A stretch of DNA of 64,000 bases from contig DBXW01000011.1 of assembly GCA_002309715.1 (NCBI GenBank), forward strand, positions 48,282 through 112,281, written 5' to 3'. The DNA comes from Candidatus Avelusimicrobium cornigerorum. Its GTDB lineage: Bacteria; Elusimicrobiota; Elusimicrobia; Elusimicrobiales; Elusimicrobiaceae. Numbering within the stretch: position 1 is the stretch's first letter; each line of letters opens with the position of its first letter. This document shows positions 50,617 to 58,298 of the stretch, piece after piece. Position numbers and translations under genes: made by a program. The notes under the pieces were generated by a model. The model was not told where the DNA came from and ran no database searches. It saw only the letters and a program-made list of their open reading frames with translations.

Positions 50617-51807
50617 CTAGAACAATTTTATTTCGCTGGGTAAGTCAGCCGGTTTTTTGGATTGCTTATTGACGGAGATATGCGCGTATAAGCGTTTAAC
50701 CGACGGATAGATTTTCCGAAACGCTTCCACAATGCGCGGGTCAAATGATTTGCCCGCTTCGTCTAAAATGTATGACAAGGCCTCTTCGGTGCGCCACGCT
50801 TTTTTATACACGCGGAACACGCACAACGCGTCAAACACGTCGGCCACCGTTACAATGCGCGCTTCTAACGGGATTTCTTCCTCGTGTAAGCCTTTGGGAT
50901 AGCCCGAGCCGTCCCACTTTTCGTGGTGATACAAACTCATTTTGTGCGCCATTTGTAACACTTTAGAGTGCGCCCCTTCCAAAATGCGCCCGCCGTAAAC
51001 GGTGTGCGATTTCATGGTTTCAAATTCTTCCGGCGTCAGTTTGCCGGGCTTAAGCAAAATACTATCCGCCAGTGCCACTTTACCGATATCGTGCAAGGGA
51101 CTGGCGTTTTTAATAAGTTCCGCCTCGCTTTTACTCATCCCAAGCGCAAGCGCAAGCAAGTACGAAATAATGCTGATATTTTTTAAGTGCTGGCGGGTGT
51201 CTTGTTGGTCGCGGTATTCGGCGGTGACGGCCAGACGGTAAATCGTTTCCAACTGGGCCACGCGCACTTCTTGGTACAGTTTGGCTATTTCAATAGAGCC
51301 CGAGGCCAAAGTGGCCAGTAAGCGCAAAAGGCCTTCGTCGGTTTTATCAAACGGCGTGCCGTCTGATTTATTAGATACCTGAAAAACTCCCAACACTTCG
51401 CCGGTATTATTTTTAAGCGGCACGGCAATCGTGGCGTGCGTACGGAACGCGGTTACAATATCCACATCAATGGAAAATCGGGGATCTTCGTAGGCGTTAG
51501 GTAAATTGATAGTTTGGCCGGTACGCGCGGCGAGCGAAATAAAGCCGTCGCTGTTTAATGGGATGCGAATTTCGGTATGCTCTAACCCTTTCCCCTGTGC
51601 GATTTTGGACCACAATTCTTGCGTGTCTTCGTCTTTCAAATAAATCGCGCAACGCCCCACGTCCAGCATTTGCGTAATTTGCTGGGCGATGATATCCAGT
51701 AGCTTATCTAGGTGAAGTTCGGAAGAAATACGCGTGCCGAACTCTACCAGCAGACGGAGTTTTTCTTCTGCCGTCAACCTCTCATGAGCGTGCATAGGGC
51801 CTTGCAT
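50617..51807 (-). CDS. GAF and HD-GYP domain protein (probable cyclic di-GMP phosphodiesterase)
   Basis: This 396-aa protein has an N-terminal GAF sensor domain (about 15-185) and a C-terminal HD-GYP domain (about 195-375) with the metal motif LHDIGKVAL and the signature HHEKWDGSGYP. HD-GYP proteins hydrolyse cyclic di-GMP or cyclic GMP-AMP. Key residues are present, so it is probably active. No receiver domain, so input comes through GAF. It ends the minus-strand group that begins with the FAD oxidase gene at 55106, 4 bases after the Fe-S gene. Confidence 0.85.
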   Translation of the reverse strand: MQGPMHAHERLTAEEKLRLLVEFGTRISSELHLDKLLDIIAQQITQMLDVGRCAIYLKDEDTQELWSKIAQGKGLEHTEIRIPLNSDGFISLAARTGQTINLPNAYEDPRFSIDVDIVTAFRTHATIAVPLKNNTGEVLGVFQVSNKSDGTPFDKTDEGLLRLLATLASGSIEIAKLYQEVRVAQLETIYRLAVTAEYRDQQDTRQHLKNISIISYLLALALGMSKSEAELIKNASPLHDIGKVALADSILLKPGKLTPEEFETMKSHTVYGGRILEGAHSKVLQMAHKMSLYHHEKWDGSGYPKGLHEEEIPLEARIVTVADVFDALCVFRVYKKAWRTEEALSYILDEAGKSFDPRIVEAFRKIYPSVKRLYAHISVNKQSKKPADLPSEIKLF

Positions 51808-51811
51808 GACA

Positions 51812-53122
51812 TTACCTGTTCACGTGTACGAAATGCGTCGCTTGTGCCGCCGGATAGAATTTTTTTAGCGCGTATGCTAATTCTAAAGCGGCAAGCCCGG
51901 ACAACGTCACCACCTGTTTGGTTTGTGACCGGGCGATTTTTTCTACTGTTTTCAAACTCATACGTGTTGCATTTTTCGGTGCAACAAACGTGTAACCGAA
52001 CGCGGGCGTATCCGCGTCCGTATAAAAACACTTTACAAAATTTTTTCCAAAAAGAATAGCAAGAATTTTTTCTGCTTTTTCAAAGGCAGGACCTTGCCGC
52101 TCAAAAAGAGCACTGTATTCCAATTGTACGGGCCCGGGGTTTTGTGTCGTTTTATCGTCGGTATTAACAGGGAAAATATCCGTTACAAAAAGCAAATTTT
52201 GGGCCAGGTTTTGGGCGCGTTTTTGCCACAATTTCCGACCGGAAAAAAGTTGCGGTGCGCGCTTTAAAAACAGATAAACATCTATGCTGTCGGTTAACAA
52301 GGGGAGTTTCCCGTTGCCTGTTTTTGCGTGTCGCGCAAGCAGTTTACGCAACATCTTGCGGCTTTGGCGCAAGTCCCCATACACGTATGGAAAGAGCCCC
52401 GTGGTTGTATTTTGCCAAGTTTCGGTGCGGTATTTTTTTTGTGCCAAACGCAACGTGTCTAACGCAATATCCGGCAAAATAAATTCGGCTTCCAAAGAAG
52501 GCAGATAAATTAACTGCGGATTTTCTTGGTTGGCTTGCACGTTGGCGTTGGCTAAAACTTTAGCCAAGGGGATAATTCGTGCGGGCAAAATATCATCCAA
52601 ATGATTTATCCACGTCAACCCGGGCAAGTGTGTTATTTGAAGGAGCCACGCAATTTTAACTACCCATAGTCGGCGCAAGATAAGGGATGTTCGGGCAAGC
52701 ACATTAAACAAACGCGGCTTGTTATCACGCAGTTGCAGAAAACGCTGCAACAGCCGCGGCAAGACACGCAAGCCGAGTGCGCGGCGCATCTCAAGCACAT
52801 GCTGGGCGGTAGGCACTTGTGCGGCACATACCTCATTACAACGGCCGCACAATGTGCAAGAAACAAGCGCTTCATGCAAGACGCGGTTTTTCTTGTTTAA
52901 TTTAATTTTTCCTTCCAAGCACAGACGCAAAATTTGATTGCGCCCGCGTGGTGAAAAATTTTCCTGATGATATAGTTGATACGTCGGGCAAACAGCCGCA
53001 CAAACGCCGCAACGGTTACACGCGCACACGGAGTTATATAGGGTTTTGGTACCTAGCGCCGTTTGCAATTCGCTTAAGTGTTTCCGAGGGAAAAGTGGTT
53101 CTAAACAAGGATCATTAAACAT
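51812..53122 (-). CDS. Fe-S subunit of a glycolate/lactate dehydrogenase (GlcF-like), lacking CCG domains
   Basis: This 436-aa protein has two [4Fe-4S] motifs near the N-terminus (CNRCGVCAAVCP at about 34-45 and CTLCGRCNEVC about 50 residues later), as in GlcF/LldE-type electron-transfer subunits. The usual C-terminal CCG repeats (CxnCCG) are missing; the C-terminal 300 residues have hardly any cysteine and end ATHFVHVNR. It overlaps the FAD subunit gene by 8 bases. It probably carries electrons from the FAD subunit to quinone or another acceptor; the lost CCG domains suggest a different partner. Confidence 0.72.
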   Translation of the reverse strand: MFNDPCLEPLFPRKHLSELQTALGTKTLYNSVCACNRCGVCAAVCPTYQLYHQENFSPRGRNQILRLCLEGKIKLNKKNRVLHEALVSCTLCGRCNEVCAAQVPTAQHVLEMRRALGLRVLPRLLQRFLQLRDNKPRLFNVLARTSLILRRLWVVKIAWLLQITHLPGLTWINHLDDILPARIIPLAKVLANANVQANQENPQLIYLPSLEAEFILPDIALDTLRLAQKKYRTETWQNTTTGLFPYVYGDLRQSRKMLRKLLARHAKTGNGKLPLLTDSIDVYLFLKRAPQLFSGRKLWQKRAQNLAQNLLFVTDIFPVNTDDKTTQNPGPVQLEYSALFERQGPAFEKAEKILAILFGKNFVKCFYTDADTPAFGYTFVAPKNATRMSLKTVEKIARSQTKQVVTLSGLAALELAYALKKFYPAAQATHFVHVNR

Positions 53123-55106
53123 GAACTTTTTTCTCCGGTATTTGCAAAAGATTTTTAGGGTCCAATTCTTTTTTTATTTGCTTGAACAACTCATTTTGTA
53201 TTAGCGGCACAAACGCAGTAGCCGTTAGCGGGGGAGCCTTTACCGCGTAAATTTTAAACGTAAGTTCGGTAACTATCCCCAACGTGCCTTGGGCTCCGGC
53301 AAACAGACGCAGCAAATTATATCCGGCGGCATTTTTGGTTAATTTTCCGCCGTATCGCACACAAGAGCCGCTGGGCAAAAGCGCTTGCAAACCGGTCACA
53401 TGCGCATAAAAAGCCGGATAACAACCTGAAGAAAACACTCCCCCCAACGTTTCATTTCCTTCGGGAAGCACGCTGTAAACGCCGTGTTTTTTTAACGCAC
53501 GCGCCAGTTGCGTAAGCGTCACGCCGGCTTGTGCGGTAACGGTGTAATTAGTTAAATCAATATCCGTAATTTCATTTAATTCTTTAACGGAAAAATTTTT
53601 TTCTTGCGTTTGCAAAACAGCGTTCGTGCCGGTAACAAAAAATGGTTTTTCCTGCGCGAGTTGTTGCTTAAATTTCTGTTGGAAATCGTACAATTTATCG
53701 GCCTTGTTATCAGCCGCGCCGATTGTTTTTTCGGCATAATCAACGGGAATAATTTTGCAAGGGTTGGCCAAATTTTCCGGGTCAAAAGCGTGCTTGATAT
53801 GACTAAACAAATCAAGGGTATCCTGATTATATTGGAGAGCCAACATACTGCGTTTTTCCACGCCCACACCATGCTCACCCGAGACAGTTCCCCCTGCTTC
53901 CAGGCACGTTTGCAAAATAAGTTTAGCCACTTTGCTGATGCGTTGTCTTTCTATGGAGTTACGCTCATCAAAAACGAGTTGCGGGTGAAAATTGCCGTCT
54001 CCGGCATGAAAGAGCAAACTGGCGGTTATGTTATTTTGTTCTAAAATTTGGCGTACTTTTTTAAGCGTAGCCGGCAATTCGCTACGCGGAACGGTGCCGT
54101 CGCACACAAGCACATTGGGTGCCAGACGTGCCATGGCGTTGTAAGCGTTTTGACGGGCGTGCCACCACTTAACGGCCTTTTCATCACCGGCCTTTTCAAA
54201 TGCAAGCGCGTGATTTTGCCTGCAAACTTGTTGAACGATTTTTTCTTCTTTTCCAAGCGTCGCTTTTTCGCCGTCTAATTCCAACAGTAGTGTCGCTCCG
54301 GCATTTACCGGCAACCCGGCCGGCGCCATTTGTTCCACCGTTTGTGTAGTTAATTGGTCCATGGCTTCCATACAACGCGGGATAACGCCTTGAGCGGTTA
54401 AATCGGTAACGGTTTGCACGCAATCTTCCAATGTATTAAAAGAAATCAAAAAGGTGCGCACCTCTTGAACGGCGGGTAAAATTTTCAATTTAAGTTGCGT
54501 TACAATACCCAGCGTACCTTCGCTGCCGCACAAGAGTCCCACCCAATCCGGGCCGCTTTCTTGACGCGAAAGCGTTAGCGTTTCCCCGTTGGGCAAAACA
54601 AGGGTGGCTTCCAATACATGGTCCAGGGTGCCGCCGTATTTTAAACACCGTGCCCCGCTGGCATTTTGGGCCAAATTACCGCCCAACGTGCACACTTTTT
54701 GGCTGGCCGGATCCGGCGCGTAAAAAAAACCGAGTGGCTCTAATGCTTGACCGAGTTGCGCCGTAACTACGCCGGGTTCTACAAGTACGTAGCCTTCTTG
54801 CGTGTTAATTTGCAATATGTTGGTTAGGGCAGCCAAATTCAAAACGGCTCCGCCTTTAGGCGTGCTACAACTGCCGGCGTGGTTGGTGGCACCGGCGCGC
54901 GCTACAAACGGAATATGGAATTGATGTAGAATTTTGATAACACGAGCGACTTGTCCGGATTTTGTAATGTGAATAATTACATCGGGCCGCATACGCGAGA
55001 GCGAGCAATCATACGCATGCAGCAAGACAGAAACATCATCCGTACATACGTTTTGCGAGCCGACCGCGCGCCGCAAGGCACGCAATGCTGAAGTAGGTAT
55101 ATGCAT
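53115..55106 (-). CDS. glycolate/D-lactate dehydrogenase FAD subunit, GlcD fused to a GlcE-like domain
   Basis: This 663-aa protein has a complete GlcD-like FAD-linked oxidase in residues 1 to about 460: PCMH-type FAD domain (FVARAGATNHAGSC, TLGGNLAQNASGARCLKYG, LLCGSEGTLGIVTQLKLK) and C-terminal domain with GEHGVGVEKRSM. It is followed by a second, shorter FAD-domain-like part (TVTAQAGVTLTQLARALKKH, GTLGIVTELTFKI) that matches GlcE. In E. coli these are separate proteins. Oxidation of glycolate, lactate or a related 2-hydroxy acid is expected; the substrate is not decided by sequence. Confidence 0.78.
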   Translation of the reverse strand: MHIPTSALRALRRAVGSQNVCTDDVSVLLHAYDCSLSRMRPDVIIHITKSGQVARVIKILHQFHIPFVARAGATNHAGSCSTPKGGAVLNLAALTNILQINTQEGYVLVEPGVVTAQLGQALEPLGFFYAPDPASQKVCTLGGNLAQNASGARCLKYGGTLDHVLEATLVLPNGETLTLSRQESGPDWVGLLCGSEGTLGIVTQLKLKILPAVQEVRTFLISFNTLEDCVQTVTDLTAQGVIPRCMEAMDQLTTQTVEQMAPAGLPVNAGATLLLELDGEKATLGKEEKIVQQVCRQNHALAFEKAGDEKAVKWWHARQNAYNAMARLAPNVLVCDGTVPRSELPATLKKVRQILEQNNITASLLFHAGDGNFHPQLVFDERNSIERQRISKVAKLILQTCLEAGGTVSGEHGVGVEKRSMLALQYNQDTLDLFSHIKHAFDPENLANPCKIIPVDYAEKTIGAADNKADKLYDFQQKFKQQLAQEKPFFVTGTNAVLQTQEKNFSVKELNEITDIDLTNYTVTAQAGVTLTQLARALKKHGVYSVLPEGNETLGGVFSSGCYPAFYAHVTGLQALLPSGSCVRYGGKLTKNAAGYNLLRLFAGAQGTLGIVTELTFKIYAVKAPPLTATAFVPLIQNELFKQIKKELDPKNLLQIPEKKVHV

Positions 55107-55132
55107 AATAATCGCAGTTGTGTTAAGTTTTG

Positions 55133-55138
55133 TATACT
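55133..55138 (+). promoter_or_regulatory. -10 element of the metallophosphatase gene, near-leaderless
   Basis: TATACT ends 12 bases before the ATG at 55151, giving a leader of at most about six bases, and no Shine-Dalgarno sequence is present. Confidence 0.45.
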
Positions 55139-55150
55139 ATATTATAGTAT

Positions 55151-55948
55151 ATGCAAACATCCAAACGCGGAAAAAGACTTATTGTTGTAGGCGACGTGCA
55201 CGGTCAATATACTCCGCTAGTAACCTTGTTGCAACACGCCGGGTTAATAGACGATAAATTAAATTGGACCGGTGCGCACGACCGGCTTATCCAAATGGGT
55301 GATATTTTAGACCGCGGCCCTAATGCCGAAGAAGCCAATAATTTATTAGATAAAATTCAACTGCAAGCCGCACAAGCCGGCGGCGAAGTTATCCGCCTAG
55401 TAGGCAATCACGAATTAGAAGTACTGCTTTCCAATTTTTCCATTTCCGGGTTAAACGGAGTAGACGCCATCCACTTGCGCGACAAATTAACCCGCCGGGT
55501 AGAAACCGGGCAAATGCGCGCGGCGTATGCGTATAAGGGGTTTCTTTTTACGCACGCGGGCGTAACGCGCAAACTGTATAAAATTTTCCAAATGCAGTTA
55601 GACGATCCCAACGCGTATAATATATCGGTACTTATCAATTTAATTTTCAGGGAATCTATTAAACACCAATTTTTCAAACACCCTATTTTTAACATCAGTT
55701 TAAGCCGGGCCGGTTCGGATAAGTTCGGCGGTATTTTTTGGGAAGATTTATTAGATTTAGTTAATTCGTTTGAACAAAGCCCGGTATGGCAAATTGTCGG
55801 GCACACGCAAGTAGAACGCATTATTATAGACCAAGTTTCTCACTTAATCGCGGTAGATGTGGGGCTCTACCGACGTATGCAGTATTTAATGATAGACGAA
55901 AACAACAAACTGCAAATCTGCGAAGTGCCTTCTGATTCCAACGCATAA
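55151..55948 (+). CDS. calcineurin-like metallophosphoesterase, PPP type
   Basis: This 265-aa protein has the metal-binding motifs GDVHGQ, GDILDRGP and GNHE in order, followed by FTHAGV and GHTQ, as in bacterial serine/threonine protein phosphatases and diadenosine tetraphosphatases of the PPP family. Substrate cannot be fixed from sequence. It is divergent from the dehydrogenase genes with only 44 bases between the starts. Confidence 0.82.
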   Translation: MQTSKRGKRLIVVGDVHGQYTPLVTLLQHAGLIDDKLNWTGAHDRLIQMGDILDRGPNAEEANNLLDKIQLQAAQAGGEVIRLVGNHELEVLLSNFSISGLNGVDAIHLRDKLTRRVETGQMRAAYAYKGFLFTHAGVTRKLYKIFQMQLDDPNAYNISVLINLIFRESIKHQFFKHPIFNISLSRAGSDKFGGIFWEDLLDLVNSFEQSPVWQIVGHTQVERIIIDQVSHLIAVDVGLYRRMQYLMIDENNKLQICEVPSDSNA

Positions 55949-55979
55949 AATCAAGCGGTTTTTACGCTTGATTTTACAC

Positions 55980-56008
55980 TTGATTTATCATAAAACTTTT
56001 ATTATACT
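55980..56008 (+). promoter_or_regulatory. promoter of the cysteine-rich pilin gene
   Basis: TTGATT (55980-55985), a 17-base spacer and TATACT (56003-56008). Confidence 0.65.
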
Positions 56009-56014
56009 AGGAGT

Positions 56015-56140
56015 ACAAGCCATCGTGTAAAGGCGAAAGCGATTCGGGGCGTTATGCTCTGTTAAAACCTTTGCACGGTAGCAAATAAACGCCGGGAAAC
56101 TTTTCCCCTGCGTTTAGGGCTGTTTTAAAGGAGGGACAGT
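56015..56140 (+). promoter_or_regulatory. structured 5' leader of the pilin gene, possible riboswitch
   Basis: The roughly 126-base leader contains a nine-pair stem (GTGTAAAGG with CCTTTGCAC, 56025-56079 region) enclosing a small hairpin (GGGGC/GCTCT), and a second stem-loop (AAACGC, GGGAAA with complements, about 56088-56117) just before AAAGGAGGG. Pilin genes in other phyla are controlled by cyclic-dinucleotide GEMM riboswitches, but the GEMM consensus is not visible here. Regulation by ligand or by ribosome-site masking is inference. Confidence 0.45.
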
Positions 56141-57559
56141 ATGCACCATCACAAGCGTGGGTTTACACTCACGGAGTTGTTAATCGTAGTTATTGTAATT
56201 GGGATACTTTCGGCTGTTGTGTTGCCGCGGTACAACAAAACGTTGGAAACGCGCAAAACGACGGAAGCGGAAGATATTTTGTCGGCCATCCGCACTGAGC
56301 AGGAGCGCCGCTGTACGTTAGGCAAGAAATATGTAACGGACATGGCCGGTTTATCGGGAATTGTGCCGAATACGGAAACGAATAATTATACATATTCACT
56401 TTTTTCGACCAATGCCGGCGGGCAAGGATTAAGTTGGCATACAGTTAGTGCCCGTGCCGTCAGCCGCGGAAGTTATGAATATGGTTTGTATATGTTCTCT
56501 AACAGTGACGGACGTATTTGTTGCCAAGGGCCGGATTGTACCAAATTGAATAAGGACTATCCGTTGTGTGAAGAATTAGTAACCCACACCGATTTACAAA
56601 GATCTGCTTTTGAAGAAGCCCGGGAGTGTGGTTTTGAGACGGCTGCTCCGATTCATGACCCGATTACGCCTCCGTCTTGGGAAGAACGAATTAATGGAGA
56701 GTTTGTATTAGATAAAGAACCCGGTGGTTCCGGTGGCGGTGATGACGGTGGCGGGCCAGTATGTACGCCGGGAACAATTCAAGAAGGAGACCCGTGTGGA
56801 TGTCATGATCTGTATAGAACAACACGTACATGCAACGCCGAAGGCACTGATTGGACTATTGATAATAGCGCTTGTAGGTCCTGTGAATGTGATGGTGACC
56901 GACAAGAGTCCTGCGGTTGCGATGGCCACGGAACAAAAACTCATAAATGTAATATGAGTACTTATCAGTGGTACACAGGTGACGCTGCGTATACCGAGTG
57001 CAAACGTAATGGTTCTACATGGGGAGACTGTGAGTGCTTTGGCCCTTCTAACGTAGGTTTCACCCCAAGTAACGGTGATGTATGTATGAGGGCACCTGTC
57101 AATACAGGCTCTCTTCATTCAACATACGGAGATAAAACATGCTACGATGGTAACTCCGTAAGATGCCCCAGTAAACTGATGCAGCGTGTAAAAGTTTGTG
57201 GTAATGATAAATTTTGGGAATCTGATACAATCCTAGCTTGTCCGTGCGAAGGTACAATGCGGAATGCAGCGCTGGCTATGCGGGATGCATATAGGGATGC
57301 CTGGAGCAGAGAAGATTCCACGGTATTTCCAAATGAAACCGGGGTAAGAAAATTCAAGAACATAGATAGAAGAGATGCCCAGATTAAGATATACCTGCAG
57401 ACCTGGTTTTCTGCTTATAACGACGCCTGGATGTCTAATGACTATTTCGATTATGTTAATGGCCCACAAGGCTATACTTGCTGTTCGTATGGCGGAGTTG
57501 AACTGAGGTATCGGCAAGGAGCGAATATGCCCGCCTCATATGGCAGGTGTGGTAACTAA
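56141..57559 (+). CDS. pilin-like protein with long cysteine-rich C-terminal region
   Basis: This 472-aa protein has a prepilin leader (MHHHKRG) and helix FTLTELLIVVIVIGILSAVV with the +5 glutamate, then a pilin-like head to about residue 190, a Gly-rich linker (GGSGGGDDGGG) and about 250 residues with more than 25 cysteines. The latter contains diverged repeats (CNAEGTDWTIDNSACRSCE, CNMSTYQWYTGDAAYTEC) resembling small disulfide-rich adhesive modules. It is over twice the size of normal pilins, so a tip adhesin or surface-exposed minor pilin is likely. AAAGGAGGG precedes the ATG. Confidence 0.78.
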   Translation: MHHHKRGFTLTELLIVVIVIGILSAVVLPRYNKTLETRKTTEAEDILSAIRTEQERRCTLGKKYVTDMAGLSGIVPNTETNNYTYSLFSTNAGGQGLSWHTVSARAVSRGSYEYGLYMFSNSDGRICCQGPDCTKLNKDYPLCEELVTHTDLQRSAFEEARECGFETAAPIHDPITPPSWEERINGEFVLDKEPGGSGGGDDGGGPVCTPGTIQEGDPCGCHDLYRTTRTCNAEGTDWTIDNSACRSCECDGDRQESCGCDGHGTKTHKCNMSTYQWYTGDAAYTECKRNGSTWGDCECFGPSNVGFTPSNGDVCMRAPVNTGSLHSTYGDKTCYDGNSVRCPSKLMQRVKVCGNDKFWESDTILACPCEGTMRNAALAMRDAYRDAWSREDSTVFPNETGVRKFKNIDRRDAQIKIYLQTWFSAYNDAWMSNDYFDYVNGPQGYTCCSYGGVELRYRQGANMPASYGRCGN

Positions 57560-57569
57560 TCAATCCTAT

Positions 57570-57600
57570 AAAAACCCCCGGTTTATACCGGGGGTTTTTT
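57570..57600. terminator. terminator of the cysteine-rich pilin gene
   Basis: AAAAACCCCCGG pairs with CCGGGGGTTTTTT around a five-base loop. Confidence 0.85.
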
Positions 57601-57617
57601 ATGGGATTTTTTAATAT

Positions 57618-57674
57618 AAAAAAGTTGTCATCCCCGAGTCCTTGCCGGACGGGCAAATCGGGAATAACTTTTTT
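57618..57674. repeat. imperfect inverted repeat, 57 bp
   Basis: AAAAAAGTT at the left end and AACTTTTTT at the right, with CCCGA/TCGGG inside, form a long imperfect hairpin with a further small stem (TTGCC/GGCAA) at its top. It lies between convergent genes, so it may act as a terminator for birA, or be a small repeat element. Confidence 0.5.
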
Positions 57675-57699
57675 ATGCCGTTAAAGCAGATGTTTATAA

Positions 57700-58287
57700 C
57701 TACCGGTAGGAAAGCAGCCAGTAGGCGTAGTCCTTCCAAAAATTATTGAGCAGTTCTTCTAAAAAAATTTCTTTAAGCACTTCTTGCCCAACTAAACTTT
57801 TTACACTTACCGCCGTTTCTTTTAAACCTGCCGGCAAACGGTTGTTTACGTTTACCCCCACGCCTACCAATACCCAATGGTCGGCGCTTTCCCCGGCGGA
57901 AGTTTCAATCAAAATACCGCAAATTTTTTTCCACTTACGCGCATTTTCATCCCACGCCAACACGTCGTTAGGTTCTTTGATTTTTGTTTTCAACCCAAAC
58001 AGTTCCGTCAGCGTTTTGGCTACCACTTTCCCAACACGTACACTTAACGACGCGTTGCACGCCGCCGGTTTATTCGGGCGTAAAATAAGCGTGAAATATA
58101 CCCCCCCTTCGCCGGAATCAAACGTGCGGTCGTAGCGTCCGCGCCCGGCCGTTTGGCGGCACGCAAGCACCAATGTGCCTTCCGGCTCGCCGGAGAGTGC
58201 CAAATCTTTGGCTAAATTTTGCGTACTATCCACGCTTTCCAATCCGATTACTTTAGTCACTGATTTTACGGTAATTGTATCTTGCAT
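57700..58287 (-). CDS. birA: biotin--protein ligase, short form
   Basis: This 195-aa enzyme attaches biotin to carrier proteins such as AccB (6.5 kb). It has the biotinyl-AMP loop GRGRYDRTFDSGEGG and the core motifs VDSTQNLAKDL and WKKICGILIET. It lacks the N-terminal DNA-binding domain of bifunctional BirA and ends early, with little of the C-terminal SH3-like domain, so it is a monofunctional ligase and not a repressor. Confidence 0.85.
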   Translation of the reverse strand: MQDTITVKSVTKVIGLESVDSTQNLAKDLALSGEPEGTLVLACRQTAGRGRYDRTFDSGEGGVYFTLILRPNKPAACNASLSVRVGKVVAKTLTELFGLKTKIKEPNDVLAWDENARKWKKICGILIETSAGESADHWVLVGVGVNVNNRLPAGLKETAVSVKSLVGQEVLKEIFLEELLNNFWKDYAYWLLSYR

Positions 58288-58298
58288 AAATTTTTCCT

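Noticed and set aside
56015..56140. GEMM (cyclic di-GMP or cyclic GMP-AMP) riboswitch before a pilin gene
   Set aside because: Context is suggestive, but the conserved GGGACGCAAAGCC-type core and tetraloop-receptor parts are not visible. Left as an unnamed structured leader.
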